From Planctomycetota bacterium (GTDB lineage Bacteria; Planctomycetota; Planctomycetia; Planctomycetales; Planctomycetaceae), in NCBI GenBank assembly GCA_023417655.1, contig JAEZFD010000010.1:62001-126000 (forward strand): DNA of 64,000 nucleotides. Direction: 5' to 3'. The notes beneath the pieces were generated by a model. That model was not told the DNA's origin. It saw nothing but the letters and a program-made list of their open reading frames with translations, and searched no databases. The position numbers and the translations under genes were made by a program. Below, in pieces: positions 37,005 to 45,896 of this stretch (position 1 is the stretch's first letter; each line of letters starts with the position of its first letter).

Positions 37005-39572
37005 ATGGATTTCCGTAGCTGCCCTGACTGCAAAGCCTCGGTCCTCGAAGAGGACGTCGATGAATGTCCGTTCTGCGGTGCGTCGATGTCAGGCAAGCCC
37101 TCCAAGGCCTCTGCTCCGAAACCGACTCCGGCAAAGCCGGCAGCGAAAAGCCCTGCAGCGGCAGGTCCGGCGGCCTCAGGTGCAGCAAAGCCTGGCGCAG
37201 GTCAGCGGGGTCCGGCAAAATCCGACCCGGCACGTCCGGTCGCAGGAGGAAAACCTGGGACTCCGAAGCCAACACGTCCTTCGACAGAAAAGCCTGGTGC
37301 TCCGGCCAGCGATGACCCGTTTGACGTTGACACCTCGGCATTGCGGCGCGCCGTCAAGCTGGCTCCCAAGCCCGTCAAAGGTCGTACTCTGGAAGTTGTC
37401 TGTCCCATGTGCGAGACACCGGGGTACATGCAGCCTTCCGACGCTGGAAAAGATGTTCATTGCTGCAATCCGGCATGTCTCGTGCCGGTCTTTAAAACGC
37501 AGAAGCCGAAAGTGGAAGTCGCCGCTGCACCCAAAGAATCCAAGCTGAATCCACTGGTGCTCGGCGGTGGAGCTGTCGCCGCGATCGCGCTGGGGATCGG
37601 CGTCTACGTGGTGCTGTTCGCCAAACCCGAAGTTGTCCAGCAGAATCTTGGACCTGCTGAGAACACAGCCCCTGAAGTCATTCCCGATCTGGTCCCCAAG
37701 AACACGATCGTCCGTCAGGAAGAGAAGCCGCCAATGACTCTGGCGGACATCAAAAAGAACTCCCTGACGAGTATCGTCGAACGGGCACGCCAGCGGGACA
37801 AGAACCGCCACGCCGAATACGGATTCCAGCTGGCAGCCGAGTCATTTGCTGCTGTCGGCGATCTTCCAAAAGCCCGCGAACAACTGGGGCGATTGCAGGC
37901 AGCCGGACCTAGTGTCGCTTATCTGCAGATTGAGCCGCTCGTCGAAGTCGCATGGAGTCAGATCCAGGCGGGAAAGAAAGCCGAGGCGGTCCAGACAGCT
38001 CAGGATGCCCTTTCCAAAGCGAAGAACCTTCCGAAGACGATTCGCAAAACACACGACGGCGTCATCTCTCTCGTCGCATTGCTTGTGGCAGTCGACCTCG
38101 TCGACGAAGCAAACAACCTGATTGAACAGGAAGCGGATTTCGGCGCGAGAGGACTGTTGTCCCTGTACTGGCGATGCGCAATGGATGCGAGAACTTACGA
38201 TATCAATCGTGAGTCTCAGTTCACCTGGCACACCATCGTGCCCCATCCTCTGCGAATGGGAGCTGTGGAAACGCTCGTCGCTCGCAATCAGACAGAGGCA
38301 GCACTGAAATTCGCCGGCTCTGGTCGATCCGGTGATTCTCACGCCGCTTGTCGCGCCGCCTGGGCAGGACGACTCTTGACGCTTCGCCCGAGCGAGGCGG
38401 TCACCCAGATCACCGCCGCCATTGACGCAGGCCAATTCGATGCCGCGACACAGACCCAAATCTGGGCCTCTGTGTCAGACGCGGCTCGATCATTGAAGGA
38501 CACAGCCACCGCCGCTGCTTCACTGGAGAAAGCCAAAGCAGCACTGGCGACCCTGCCTGCTCCAAGCGTGCTCAAATTCCCGAGCATGAAGCAGGTCCAT
38601 GACAGCGAATCGAAACCTCATGCTGGGTTACCTGACCCCGCTCCAGCCAAATCAGCTGCACTGGCCGCATCTCAGATTGCTCTGGCGGAACTCCGGGCCG
38701 GGCGGACAGACGCCGCGATCGAGCCGTTGACGCTGGCACTCAATTTCTTCCGAGCAATGACTCCGAGTCCCGCCGTGACTAAAGCCCGCCTGGATGCCTG
38801 CCAGAATCAGGAATCCACTGTTCGGGCCGATCTCGCGAAAGCGCTGAATCTCCCGAACACGGAAGACAGAATTCGTATTCCTTTTTCACGCTATCGGACG
38901 CAGTGCCGCAAGCTGAATGAACTGGCAGAGCACCGGCTCGAACTTCAGGTCACCTTGCTGCGAGCAGCCGCTCTCTCCGGGTTTGAAGATGGCGTCTGGA
39001 AGGTGGCGACAGAACGCCAGAGTGCTGAAGAGTCCGAACGGGAGCCTTACCTGCAAACCTCCCTGCCGAGCCTGATTCAGAGTCTGGCAGATGCCAACGG
39101 ACTCACGGAGCTGGCCGCCAAAGTGAAGTCTGCGTTTACACAGAAAGCACTCACTCCGGACCCACTAGACCAGATTCTGGCGACAACCCGGCAGCATGTG
39201 GCCACCGGCAAGATCTCTGCAGCGAGCACCGTCCTCGAGAAAGCTTACCGGTCCGCGTTGTCCAAACGATTCCCGTTCCATCTCGATCTGATCGCAATGG
39301 AGATCGGGGGCCGTGTGCAGGAATCCCAGCCTCCCGCACAGTCTGTCGCATTTATTCAGGCACTCTATGACCTGCTGATTCAGGAAGATTTGTTCCAGTT
39401 GCTGGCAGGGGATTCTGTGCGACGCGGCCTTGCTCCGGAGTTGTGGAAACTAACAGAAAATTCTCGTGCATTGGATGCTCTGGAGTTCGTCGCGATTTAT
39501 CGCGGGTTCATCTCCGGCATCACAGGGATGCCGACGACTTCTGCGGAAGCACCGGCCGCGACCAGGAATTAG
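37005..39572 (+). CDS. Large zinc-ribbon membrane protein of unknown function
   Basis: An 855-residue protein. Residues 1-28 form a zinc ribbon (CPDC...CPFCG), then about 75 residues of Pro/Ala/Lys-rich linker. A second cysteine site follows (VVCPMCETPGYMQPSD then CCNPAC, about 130-160), then one membrane helix (VAAIALGIGVYVVLF, about 191-206). The remaining 650 residues, presumably outside, are helical and Ala-rich with TPR-like repeats (GDLPKAREQLGRLQAAG, KKAEAVQTAQDALSKAK, GRTDAAIEPLTLALNF). No catalytic motif seen. ATG 37005 is where coding character and the zinc ribbon start; the open frame from 36459 is antisense to the neighbouring lipoprotein gene and rejected. Probably a planctomycete-specific scaffold; function unknown. 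Confidence 0.82.
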   Translation: MDFRSCPDCKASVLEEDVDECPFCGASMSGKPSKASAPKPTPAKPAAKSPAAAGPAASGAAKPGAGQRGPAKSDPARPVAGGKPGTPKPTRPSTEKPGAPASDDPFDVDTSALRRAVKLAPKPVKGRTLEVVCPMCETPGYMQPSDAGKDVHCCNPACLVPVFKTQKPKVEVAAAPKESKLNPLVLGGGAVAAIALGIGVYVVLFAKPEVVQQNLGPAENTAPEVIPDLVPKNTIVRQEEKPPMTLADIKKNSLTSIVERARQRDKNRHAEYGFQLAAESFAAVGDLPKAREQLGRLQAAGPSVAYLQIEPLVEVAWSQIQAGKKAEAVQTAQDALSKAKNLPKTIRKTHDGVISLVALLVAVDLVDEANNLIEQEADFGARGLLSLYWRCAMDARTYDINRESQFTWHTIVPHPLRMGAVETLVARNQTEAALKFAGSGRSGDSHAACRAAWAGRLLTLRPSEAVTQITAAIDAGQFDAATQTQIWASVSDAARSLKDTATAAASLEKAKAALATLPAPSVLKFPSMKQVHDSESKPHAGLPDPAPAKSAALAASQIALAELRAGRTDAAIEPLTLALNFFRAMTPSPAVTKARLDACQNQESTVRADLAKALNLPNTEDRIRIPFSRYRTQCRKLNELAEHRLELQVTLLRAAALSGFEDGVWKVATERQSAEESEREPYLQTSLPSLIQSLADANGLTELAAKVKSAFTQKALTPDPLDQILATTRQHVATGKISAASTVLEKAYRSALSKRFPFHLDLIAMEIGGRVQESQPPAQSVAFIQALYDLLIQEDLFQLLAGDSVRRGLAPELWKLTENSRALDALEFVAIYRGFISGITGMPTTSAEAPAATRN

Positions 39573-39645
39573 CCCAGCGCGTGAAATCGCCCGGGAAAGT
39601 CTCTCAACAGAGAGTGAGTCTCGAAGGACTGTGAAAGGGAATCCA

Positions 39646-39672
39646 CGAACCGGCCTCACTTGAGCCGGTTCG
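39646..39672 (+). terminator. Hairpin after the zinc-ribbon protein gene
   Basis: A perfect 9-base-pair stem (39646-39654 with 39664-39672) with further pairing in the loop, 74 bases past the stop. There is no T run after it. Confidence 0.5.
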
Positions 39673-39756
39673 ATATGGACATGTTCGCCGTCGGGCCTGT
39701 TCACAACGGAACCCGCGGTTGCGACAGAACCTGATCCAAACCAGGATGCGAGAAAG

Positions 39757-40011
39757 ATGCCGACCGTTCAATCTGCACAGCAGGTGCTTGACCGCCACTA
39801 TCTGGAACTTCGCTGCAGTTTGCTCGACCTGGCCGCCGCGCTCGATCGGATTGAGCGATCTGAATCGAACGATGTTGCCCGCAACGATCCACGGATGGTC
39901 CTCCTTCGGAAGGGTCTTGAGATTGTTGCCAGCGAAGGAATCGATCGCGCAGAACGACTCCAGCTGCTCTTCAGCGATCCGTATGTCGAAAACTGGAGCC
40001 GCTCCAGCTGA
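39757..40011 (+). CDS. Small helical protein of unknown function
   Basis: An 84-residue acidic-to-neutral, all-helical protein. The central part (LELRCSLLDLAAALDRIER) and the motif DPRMVLLRKGLEIVAS look conserved rather than random, and codon use matches neighbours. No signal, membrane segment or metal site. It lies 134 bases before folP on the same strand and may share its transcript. I do not recognise the family. Confidence 0.6.
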   Translation: MPTVQSAQQVLDRHYLELRCSLLDLAAALDRIERSESNDVARNDPRMVLLRKGLEIVASEGIDRAERLQLLFSDPYVENWSRSS

Positions 40012-40145
40012 GCGCAAATTCTCCGGCGGCGATCCTTCCCAATGGCGAACGTTATCAACAGCGTCGCGACGTTCTGCCTGTTCAGATCCAACGGAAACGA
40101 CCGGACATCTTTCGATCCGCTTCACCCCAGATTGACCCGCCCGAC

Positions 40146-41000
40146 ATGACACAGCATTTGCGTACTTGGCAGGTCTCGGGGAAGCCATGGACGTTTGGCG
40201 AAATGCCCAGCCTGATGGGGATCGTCAATGTGACGCCTGACAGCTTCTCCGATGGTGGGAAGTGGACCTCCTTGAGCGCAGCAGTCGATCACGCACTGCA
40301 GCTCGCCGCGGATGGAGCAGAGATTCTGGACATCGGAGGAGAGTCGACTCGTCCTGATGCCGATCCGGTCAGCGAAGTTGAAGAACTCGCACGGGTGATC
40401 CCCGTCATCTCTCGACTCGCCGGACTCACGAAGGTCCCGATCTCGATCGACACCATGAAGGCAGCAGTGGCTCGCGAGGCACTGGCAGCCGGTGCTCAAA
40501 TCGTGAATGACGTTTCAGCACTGACAGCGGACCCACGCATGACTGAAGTCTGTGCGAATTCCACTTGCGGCGTCATCGTGATGCATATGCAGGGGACGCC
40601 AAAGACCATGCAGTTGAACCCGCACTATGAAGACGTCGTGCAGGAAGTCGACGCGTATCTCCAAACACGGGTCGACCAGTTAGCAGCAGCAGGGATTCAT
40701 CCCGACAGAATTATGATTGATCCCGGCGTCGGCTTTGGGAAAACCGCTCAACACAACCTCGAATTGCTCTCGAATGTCTGTAAGTTTCGCGCATCCGGGC
40801 GTCCTGTGTTGATCGGGCATTCTCGCAAAGGATTTCTCGGGAAACTCGTCGGCCGAAAGGTCGATAATCGCCTTGCCAGCACAATTGGAGTTTCGATCGC
40901 GCTAGCGGAACAACATGCTGATGTTCTCAGGGTCCATGACGTCGCCGCAGTTCGTGATGCGATCCTCGCATGGCACACAATTCGTCAGGTTGTCTCCTGA
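40146..41000 (+). CDS. folP: Dihydropteroate synthase
   Basis: A 284-residue TIM-barrel enzyme joining p-aminobenzoate to 6-hydroxymethyl-dihydropterin pyrophosphate in folate synthesis, the target of sulfonamides. Seen: MGIVNVTPDSFSDGG (loop 1), DGAEILDIGGESTRP (loop 2), SIDTMKAAVAREAL, NDVSAL, VIVMHMQGTPKTMQ, IDPGVGFGKT, LIGHSRKGFLG, and RVHDVAAVRDAI at the C-terminus. All substrate-binding elements appear intact. The short gene upstream may be cotranscribed. No other folate genes are in the window. Confidence 0.96.
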   Translation: MTQHLRTWQVSGKPWTFGEMPSLMGIVNVTPDSFSDGGKWTSLSAAVDHALQLAADGAEILDIGGESTRPDADPVSEVEELARVIPVISRLAGLTKVPISIDTMKAAVAREALAAGAQIVNDVSALTADPRMTEVCANSTCGVIVMHMQGTPKTMQLNPHYEDVVQEVDAYLQTRVDQLAAAGIHPDRIMIDPGVGFGKTAQHNLELLSNVCKFRASGRPVLIGHSRKGFLGKLVGRKVDNRLASTIGVSIALAEQHADVLRVHDVAAVRDAILAWHTIRQVVS

Positions 41001-41178
41001 CTTCCCGGCGGTTAACGCAGCACGACCTTCATTCATCACCTTTCGCAGTGCAACTCTGTGCGCTGATATCGCGGGGCATCACTGAAGAAGAAGAGAATTT
41101 GGTAGCAAGTCGGGTTACGGCACCTTAGAATCAGGCCCTTGCCTGGATGCTTCATCCCTCCTCCCTGGAGCCTGCCGT

Positions 41179-42591
41179 ATGCGTCTGACCGGACTTTACA
41201 CCTGTGCTGTGTTGCTGTGTCTGACCACTGAAGCTTATTCGCAAGCTCCGCCTCTGGAAGCCGGTGTTACGAAAGTCGCCATTACGCCTCCGGTTGGTTA
41301 TCGGATGGCCGGTTATTACCGCGAGCGACTGAACACCGGCACGAAAGACCCGCTCTATGCAAAAGTGATTGTCTTTCGTCAGGGAGAAGTTCAGGTCGGC
41401 ATCATCTTTAACGACCTGATCGGACTTCCCGGCCCGCTTGTTGATCAGGCCCGCCCGGTCATTGCTCAGGCGACCGGCATTCCTGCGTCACACCTGATTC
41501 TCTGTGCGACCCACTCTCACACAGGCCCTCTTTATTTCGGACTTTATCGAGATCATTACCATCAGGAAAACATTAAAGCCCATGGTAAAGACCCTCATGA
41601 AGCGGTTGATTATTCCGCCCTTCTTACTCAGGCATGGGTTCAAGGGGTGAAGGAAGCTCAGTCCAAACTGCAGCCTGTTCAATTGAAGCATGGAGCCACC
41701 GAGGAAAGCAGGGTTTCATTCAATCGTCGCTTCCTCATGAAAGACGGAACGGTCCGCTTTAATCCCGGTGTGAATAATCCCCAGATCGTAAAACCTGCCG
41801 GTCCCATTGACCCGACGGTTGATCTGATTCAGGTTCAATCGGCCAAGGGAAATCCTCCGGCCAACCTGGGAATGCTCGTCTCATTCGCCATGCACCTTGA
41901 TACCGTGGGCGGAACGGATTACTCAGCGGACTATCCGGTTCATCTTGAGAAAGAATTGAGCACAGCTCTCGGTGATGAGGCCATCTGTCTCTTTGGGACA
42001 GGAACCTGCGGAGACATTAATCATGTCGATGTGACCGCTGCGAATCGGCGCTCCGCGGAAGAGATTGGCAAGTTGCTCGGTGAAACAGCGATTGCCGCAC
42101 TCCCGAAATTGGAGGTGCTCTCCGAACCAAAACTCGCCGTAGCTCGTACCCGATATCTGCAGGATGTTCAGAAGGTCAGCGAAGAGGACATTACCTTCGC
42201 GAAGAAAATCTTCCCGGTCGGGGAACCCGGCAAGACACCGTTTCTGGATCTCGTCCGGGCTTATACGACTCTTGACCTGCTGCAGTACCCTGACGGGAAG
42301 ATGAATGTTGAGATCAGCGTCGTCGCCTTGAATGATAAAGTTGCGATGGTCTTTCTTCCGGGGGAGATCTTCGTCGAACTGGGAATGGCCATTAAACAGG
42401 AATCACCATTCGAACAGACACTCGTCATTGAGCTGGCTCACGACACTCCCTTTTACGTGCCGACGAAACGTGGGTTTCTCGAAGGGAGCTATGAAATTAT
42501 GAACTCTCGAATTACCCCAGGCGGAGGTGAGGTCATGGTCGAACATGCGGTTTCACTCCTGAAACAGCTTTCCACATCGACTGCGCGTTAA
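41179..42591 (+). CDS. Neutral ceramidase-like secreted enzyme
   Basis: A 470-residue exported protein with a signal peptide (hydrophobic core, then AYSQAPP). It matches the N-terminal catalytic domain of neutral/alkaline non-lysosomal ceramidases: AGVTKVAITPPVGYRMAGY at the start, then the zinc-binding CATHSHTGP (about 110-118), AMHLDTVGG, and GTGTCGDINHVDV near the place of the GDVSPN motif. The C-terminal domain of full-length ceramidases (about 650 residues) is missing, as is usual for planctomycete members, so the substrate may be another lipid or amide. Third codon positions look more T-rich than in folP or the next gene. It is followed after 97 bases by the PVC heme protein, a common genomic neighbourhood for planctomycete secreted hydrolases. 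Confidence 0.85.
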   Translation: MRLTGLYTCAVLLCLTTEAYSQAPPLEAGVTKVAITPPVGYRMAGYYRERLNTGTKDPLYAKVIVFRQGEVQVGIIFNDLIGLPGPLVDQARPVIAQATGIPASHLILCATHSHTGPLYFGLYRDHYHQENIKAHGKDPHEAVDYSALLTQAWVQGVKEAQSKLQPVQLKHGATEESRVSFNRRFLMKDGTVRFNPGVNNPQIVKPAGPIDPTVDLIQVQSAKGNPPANLGMLVSFAMHLDTVGGTDYSADYPVHLEKELSTALGDEAICLFGTGTCGDINHVDVTAANRRSAEEIGKLLGETAIAALPKLEVLSEPKLAVARTRYLQDVQKVSEEDITFAKKIFPVGEPGKTPFLDLVRAYTTLDLLQYPDGKMNVEISVVALNDKVAMVFLPGEIFVELGMAIKQESPFEQTLVIELAHDTPFYVPTKRGFLEGSYEIMNSRITPGGGEVMVEHAVSLLKQLSTSTAR

Positions 42592-42688
42592 CCCGCGATC
42601 CGCCCGCTGCTTTGCGTGCGCTCCCAAAGATCACTTTGTATTTCCTCCTGGCTGACAATCAGACTCTTCCTTTTAGCAGGAATCCCGC

Positions 42689-45670
42689 ATGACAGGCTGG
42701 CTTCATCAATCTCAGGCATGGCTTCACCGAGCGTGCTGCACCACTGGCCTCCTGTTCTCAGCATCGACGGGACTGTACGCAGAAGAGAGTCATCCACTGG
42801 AACCGACCGAGGCGCTGAAGTCCTTTGTCCTTGAGGACGGCCTGGAACTTGAACTCGTTGCCAGTGAGCCAGCGATTGTCGATCCTGTGGCAATTACTTT
42901 CGATCATCTCGGTCGGATGTATGTCGCCGAATACCGCGACTACCCGCTGGGGCCACCAGAGGGAGAACAACCGCTCTCAGAGATCAAACTGCTGGAAGAT
43001 GTCGACAAGGACGGGACCTATGAGAAGGCGACACTCTTCGCCAAAGTCCCCTGGGCACAGGGTGTGCTCGCGCATGGCAAAGGCCTGATCGTCACCGCCT
43101 CTCCACAGGTGCTTTATCTCGAAGATACGGATGGAGACGGGAAAGCCGACCATCAGGAAGTTCTGCTCAGCGGCTTTACATTTGGCAATCCACAGCTCCG
43201 CGTCGGGCATCCCCGTCGCGGGCTGGACCAACGGATCTATCTGACTAACGGACTCACCGGAGGTAAGGTCACCGTCGGACCTGCGGAATCGGCGACAGGC
43301 GAACCCCTGACGATGGGGCGTAACGACCTGGTTTATGATCCGGCTGCAAAGACAATCGATCTCGTGCCGGGGCAAGCCCAGTTCGGGAACACTTTCGACG
43401 ACTTCGGAAACCGCTTCTTCTGCACCAACCGAAACCCCATTATCTATGCTCCACTGAGCCAGCGAACCATGACCCGGAACCCACTGGCTCCGGCTCTGGT
43501 GGCCCAGGAAGACGTGGCTCCGTCCGGCGGAGCATCCCGGGTCTATTCTCTCATCGAAGGCAAAACGACCGCAGTCAGCCATGCAGGAACCCACACTGCT
43601 GCCTGCGGAACACATGTTTATCGTGGCAGCAACCTCGGATACCCGGAACTCGGTCTGTCGAATGTCTTTGTCTGTGAACCGACAGGCAGTCTGGTTACCC
43701 GCACCATTTTGAAGCCTCAGGGGACGAGCTTTCAGTCCAGCCGCCCGTATGAGCGACGGGACTTTCTGACCTCCCACGACCCATGGTTCCGCCCGGTCAG
43801 CCTCGCAGACGGACCGGATGGAAACCTGTATGTCGTCGACATGTATCGAGAGGTGATTGAACATCCTCAATACATGCCGCCCGGGCTGGCAGAAACGTTG
43901 CGACTTCGAGCCGGAGACGATCGGGGACGCATTTACCGTATTCGGCGTAAGTCCGCTCCAAAGTCCGCATGGACTCCATACTCTTCACGTGAAGAGCAGC
44001 TCAAGGGCCTGCAGGAAAGCAACGGCTGGCGTCGTGATCTCGCTCAGCGACTGCTGTTGCAGGAAGCCACAAAAGAGAACGCTCCTGCCTTGGCAGTGGA
44101 GTTAAAGAAGCTGCTGGGCCATCAGGATCCCCGTGTCGTCACACAGGCGATCTGGACGCTGGCTGGACTGAATCGTCAACAGCTTCTTGAAGCTTCAGAG
44201 TTGCAGTCAGCCACGACACAGCTGCTGGGTCATGCCGATCCCATCGTCGTCGAACAGGCAATTCGAGTGATCGAATTCGCAAAACTGGACACCGCTGGGC
44301 TGGCGCAAATTCAATTGAAAGATCCCCGATTTAACGCTCGACTGGCGTTGAACTGGATCGACGCAATGGCACTTGTCACGAATCTGGACGTGCAGACCGA
44401 GATCGGCCAGCTGATCGCGAAGTTTGCCAAGGATCAGTGGATTCGGCAGATCGCATTGACGCTCCCTGCCGAGACCTCTGCTCCCCTGCTGTGCCAGCTT
44501 CTGAAGTCGGATTCATTCCTGAATGAGGGAGGCGAACCTGAGCGTGAACTGGTCACTTACCTCGCCACAATCGTCGGCAAACGTGCAAAATCCGCCGAAG
44601 TTTCAACTGTCCTGACAGAGGTGCTGAGTCGTCAGGTCGATCATCTTCCGTGGTGGCGCTCGTCCATCCTGTTTGGTCTGGATCAAGGACTCGCCTCAAG
44701 CCCAGGCATCGAAGGAAAGAAGCGGTTGTCTCAGCTGGCAAGTGGTAAAGACGCCGAACTCGCGGCACTGGCGAAGAAATCACAAGATGTCCTCGCTGCA
44801 GGTCTGCCAACGCTGACGGACGCCAAAAGCCCGCCACTCAATCGTCGGGCAGCGGTCCCTGTTCTGTCCGGTATTGAAGTCGATCAGGCGATTCCAGTTA
44901 TTCGGACTCTGCTGTCGTCGGACGCCGAGCCTGCGATTCAACGGGCGGCTTATGGCCTCGTGAATGGCCGTGCCCCAGACAAAGTGCTGCAGGAAATGCT
45001 CGCCAGCTGGAAAGACTTCGGGCCAGCCAGCCGGTCGCTGATTATTGAAATGGCACTCGCCCGACCCACGACCTCCATCGCTCTGATGAAAGCTATGGAA
45101 GCCGGAACCGTATCGCCGTCGCTGCTCACGATCGAACAGCGTGATCCATTGCTGATGACCCGTAATCCCGAAATGCTCGATCTTGCAAAGAAGCTCTTCG
45201 GGCAGGCGACCAATCAGGACCGTGCCGCTGTGATCGCGAAGTACCAGCCGGCCCTCACGTTGAAGGGCGACGCCACACGAGGGAAAGAAGTTTTCCGCCG
45301 CGTCTGTGCGCAGTGCCACAAGATTGGGGACGAAGGAACTCTGGTCGGTCCTGACCTGTCGGACATTCGGGCGAAAGGGAACGAAACCCTGCTGTCGGAC
45401 ATCCTCGATCCAAGCCGAGCGATCGAACCACGCTGGGCCAGCTATGTGGCGGTGATGGAAGATGGTCGAGTGATCACCGGACTCCTCGTTCGGGAGAATG
45501 CCGGGGGAATCGTTCTGCGAAAAGCGAAAGGGATCGAAGACAATCTTCCCCGAGCGGAGATCGAAGTTCTGCGTCCGAACGAACAGTCTTTGATGCCGGC
45601 CGGGATCGAGGCCGACGTGACCGTTGAACAGATGGCCGATCTGCTGGCCTTCCTCAAAGGTGGGCGCTAA
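42689..45670 (+). CDS. PVC-type heme-binding CxxCH protein with propeller and HEAT-like repeats
   Basis: A 993-residue exported protein typical of Planctomycetes and Verrucomicrobia. A signal peptide is followed by a membrane-bound dehydrogenase-like beta-propeller (about 40-420; marks DPVAITFDHLGRMYVAEYRDYP, DTDGDGKADHQEVL, DGPDGNLYVVDMYREVIEHP), then a helical repeat region of HEAT type (about 435-840), and a C-terminal cytochrome c domain with CAQCHKIGDEG near residue 873 and SYVAVMEDGRVITGLL after it. The propeller resembles sugar dehydrogenase folds that use PQQ, but no cofactor site can be proved by eye. Start ATG 42689 has an AGGAAT site. A terminator lies 42 bases past the stop. Function unknown; electron transfer in polymer degradation is a common guess. 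Confidence 0.93.
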   Translation: MTGWLHQSQAWLHRACCTTGLLFSASTGLYAEESHPLEPTEALKSFVLEDGLELELVASEPAIVDPVAITFDHLGRMYVAEYRDYPLGPPEGEQPLSEIKLLEDVDKDGTYEKATLFAKVPWAQGVLAHGKGLIVTASPQVLYLEDTDGDGKADHQEVLLSGFTFGNPQLRVGHPRRGLDQRIYLTNGLTGGKVTVGPAESATGEPLTMGRNDLVYDPAAKTIDLVPGQAQFGNTFDDFGNRFFCTNRNPIIYAPLSQRTMTRNPLAPALVAQEDVAPSGGASRVYSLIEGKTTAVSHAGTHTAACGTHVYRGSNLGYPELGLSNVFVCEPTGSLVTRTILKPQGTSFQSSRPYERRDFLTSHDPWFRPVSLADGPDGNLYVVDMYREVIEHPQYMPPGLAETLRLRAGDDRGRIYRIRRKSAPKSAWTPYSSREEQLKGLQESNGWRRDLAQRLLLQEATKENAPALAVELKKLLGHQDPRVVTQAIWTLAGLNRQQLLEASELQSATTQLLGHADPIVVEQAIRVIEFAKLDTAGLAQIQLKDPRFNARLALNWIDAMALVTNLDVQTEIGQLIAKFAKDQWIRQIALTLPAETSAPLLCQLLKSDSFLNEGGEPERELVTYLATIVGKRAKSAEVSTVLTEVLSRQVDHLPWWRSSILFGLDQGLASSPGIEGKKRLSQLASGKDAELAALAKKSQDVLAAGLPTLTDAKSPPLNRRAAVPVLSGIEVDQAIPVIRTLLSSDAEPAIQRAAYGLVNGRAPDKVLQEMLASWKDFGPASRSLIIEMALARPTTSIALMKAMEAGTVSPSLLTIEQRDPLLMTRNPEMLDLAKKLFGQATNQDRAAVIAKYQPALTLKGDATRGKEVFRRVCAQCHKIGDEGTLVGPDLSDIRAKGNETLLSDILDPSRAIEPRWASYVAVMEDGRVITGLLVRENAGGIVLRKAKGIEDNLPRAEIEVLRPNEQSLMPAGIEADVTVEQMADLLAFLKGGR

Positions 45671-45711
45671 TTCCGATCTGGCTCTACGCCAGGACTGATT
45701 GAGATTCATGT

Positions 45712-45757
45712 CCGCCGCGCGAAGAACGATTCAACTCGTTCGTCGCGCGGCGGTTTT
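45712..45757 (+). terminator. Intrinsic terminator after PVC heme protein gene
   Basis: An 18-base-pair GC-rich stem with one mismatch (45712-45729 with 45736-45753), 6-base loop, then TTTT, 42 bases past the stop. Confidence 0.85.
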
Positions 45758-45842
45758 GCATGAAACACTCTTTTTAAATTCGAGGCAGCGGCTGAGAGGA
45801 GTTTTGCTCGATTGAGTTCCCGCGCCGCACGCATCTCGATCT

Positions 45843-45875
45843 CAAGAAAGACTCCGTTCCCCGTGACGGGAACGG
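45843..45875 (-). terminator. Possible terminator after gdhA
   Basis: A perfect 8-base-pair stem (45854-45861 with 45868-45875), 6-base loop, followed on the minus strand by a T-rich stretch broken by other bases, 21 bases past the gdhA stop. Confidence 0.55.
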
Positions 45876-45896
45876 GCGGTTCAAAAAGCAAATGGT

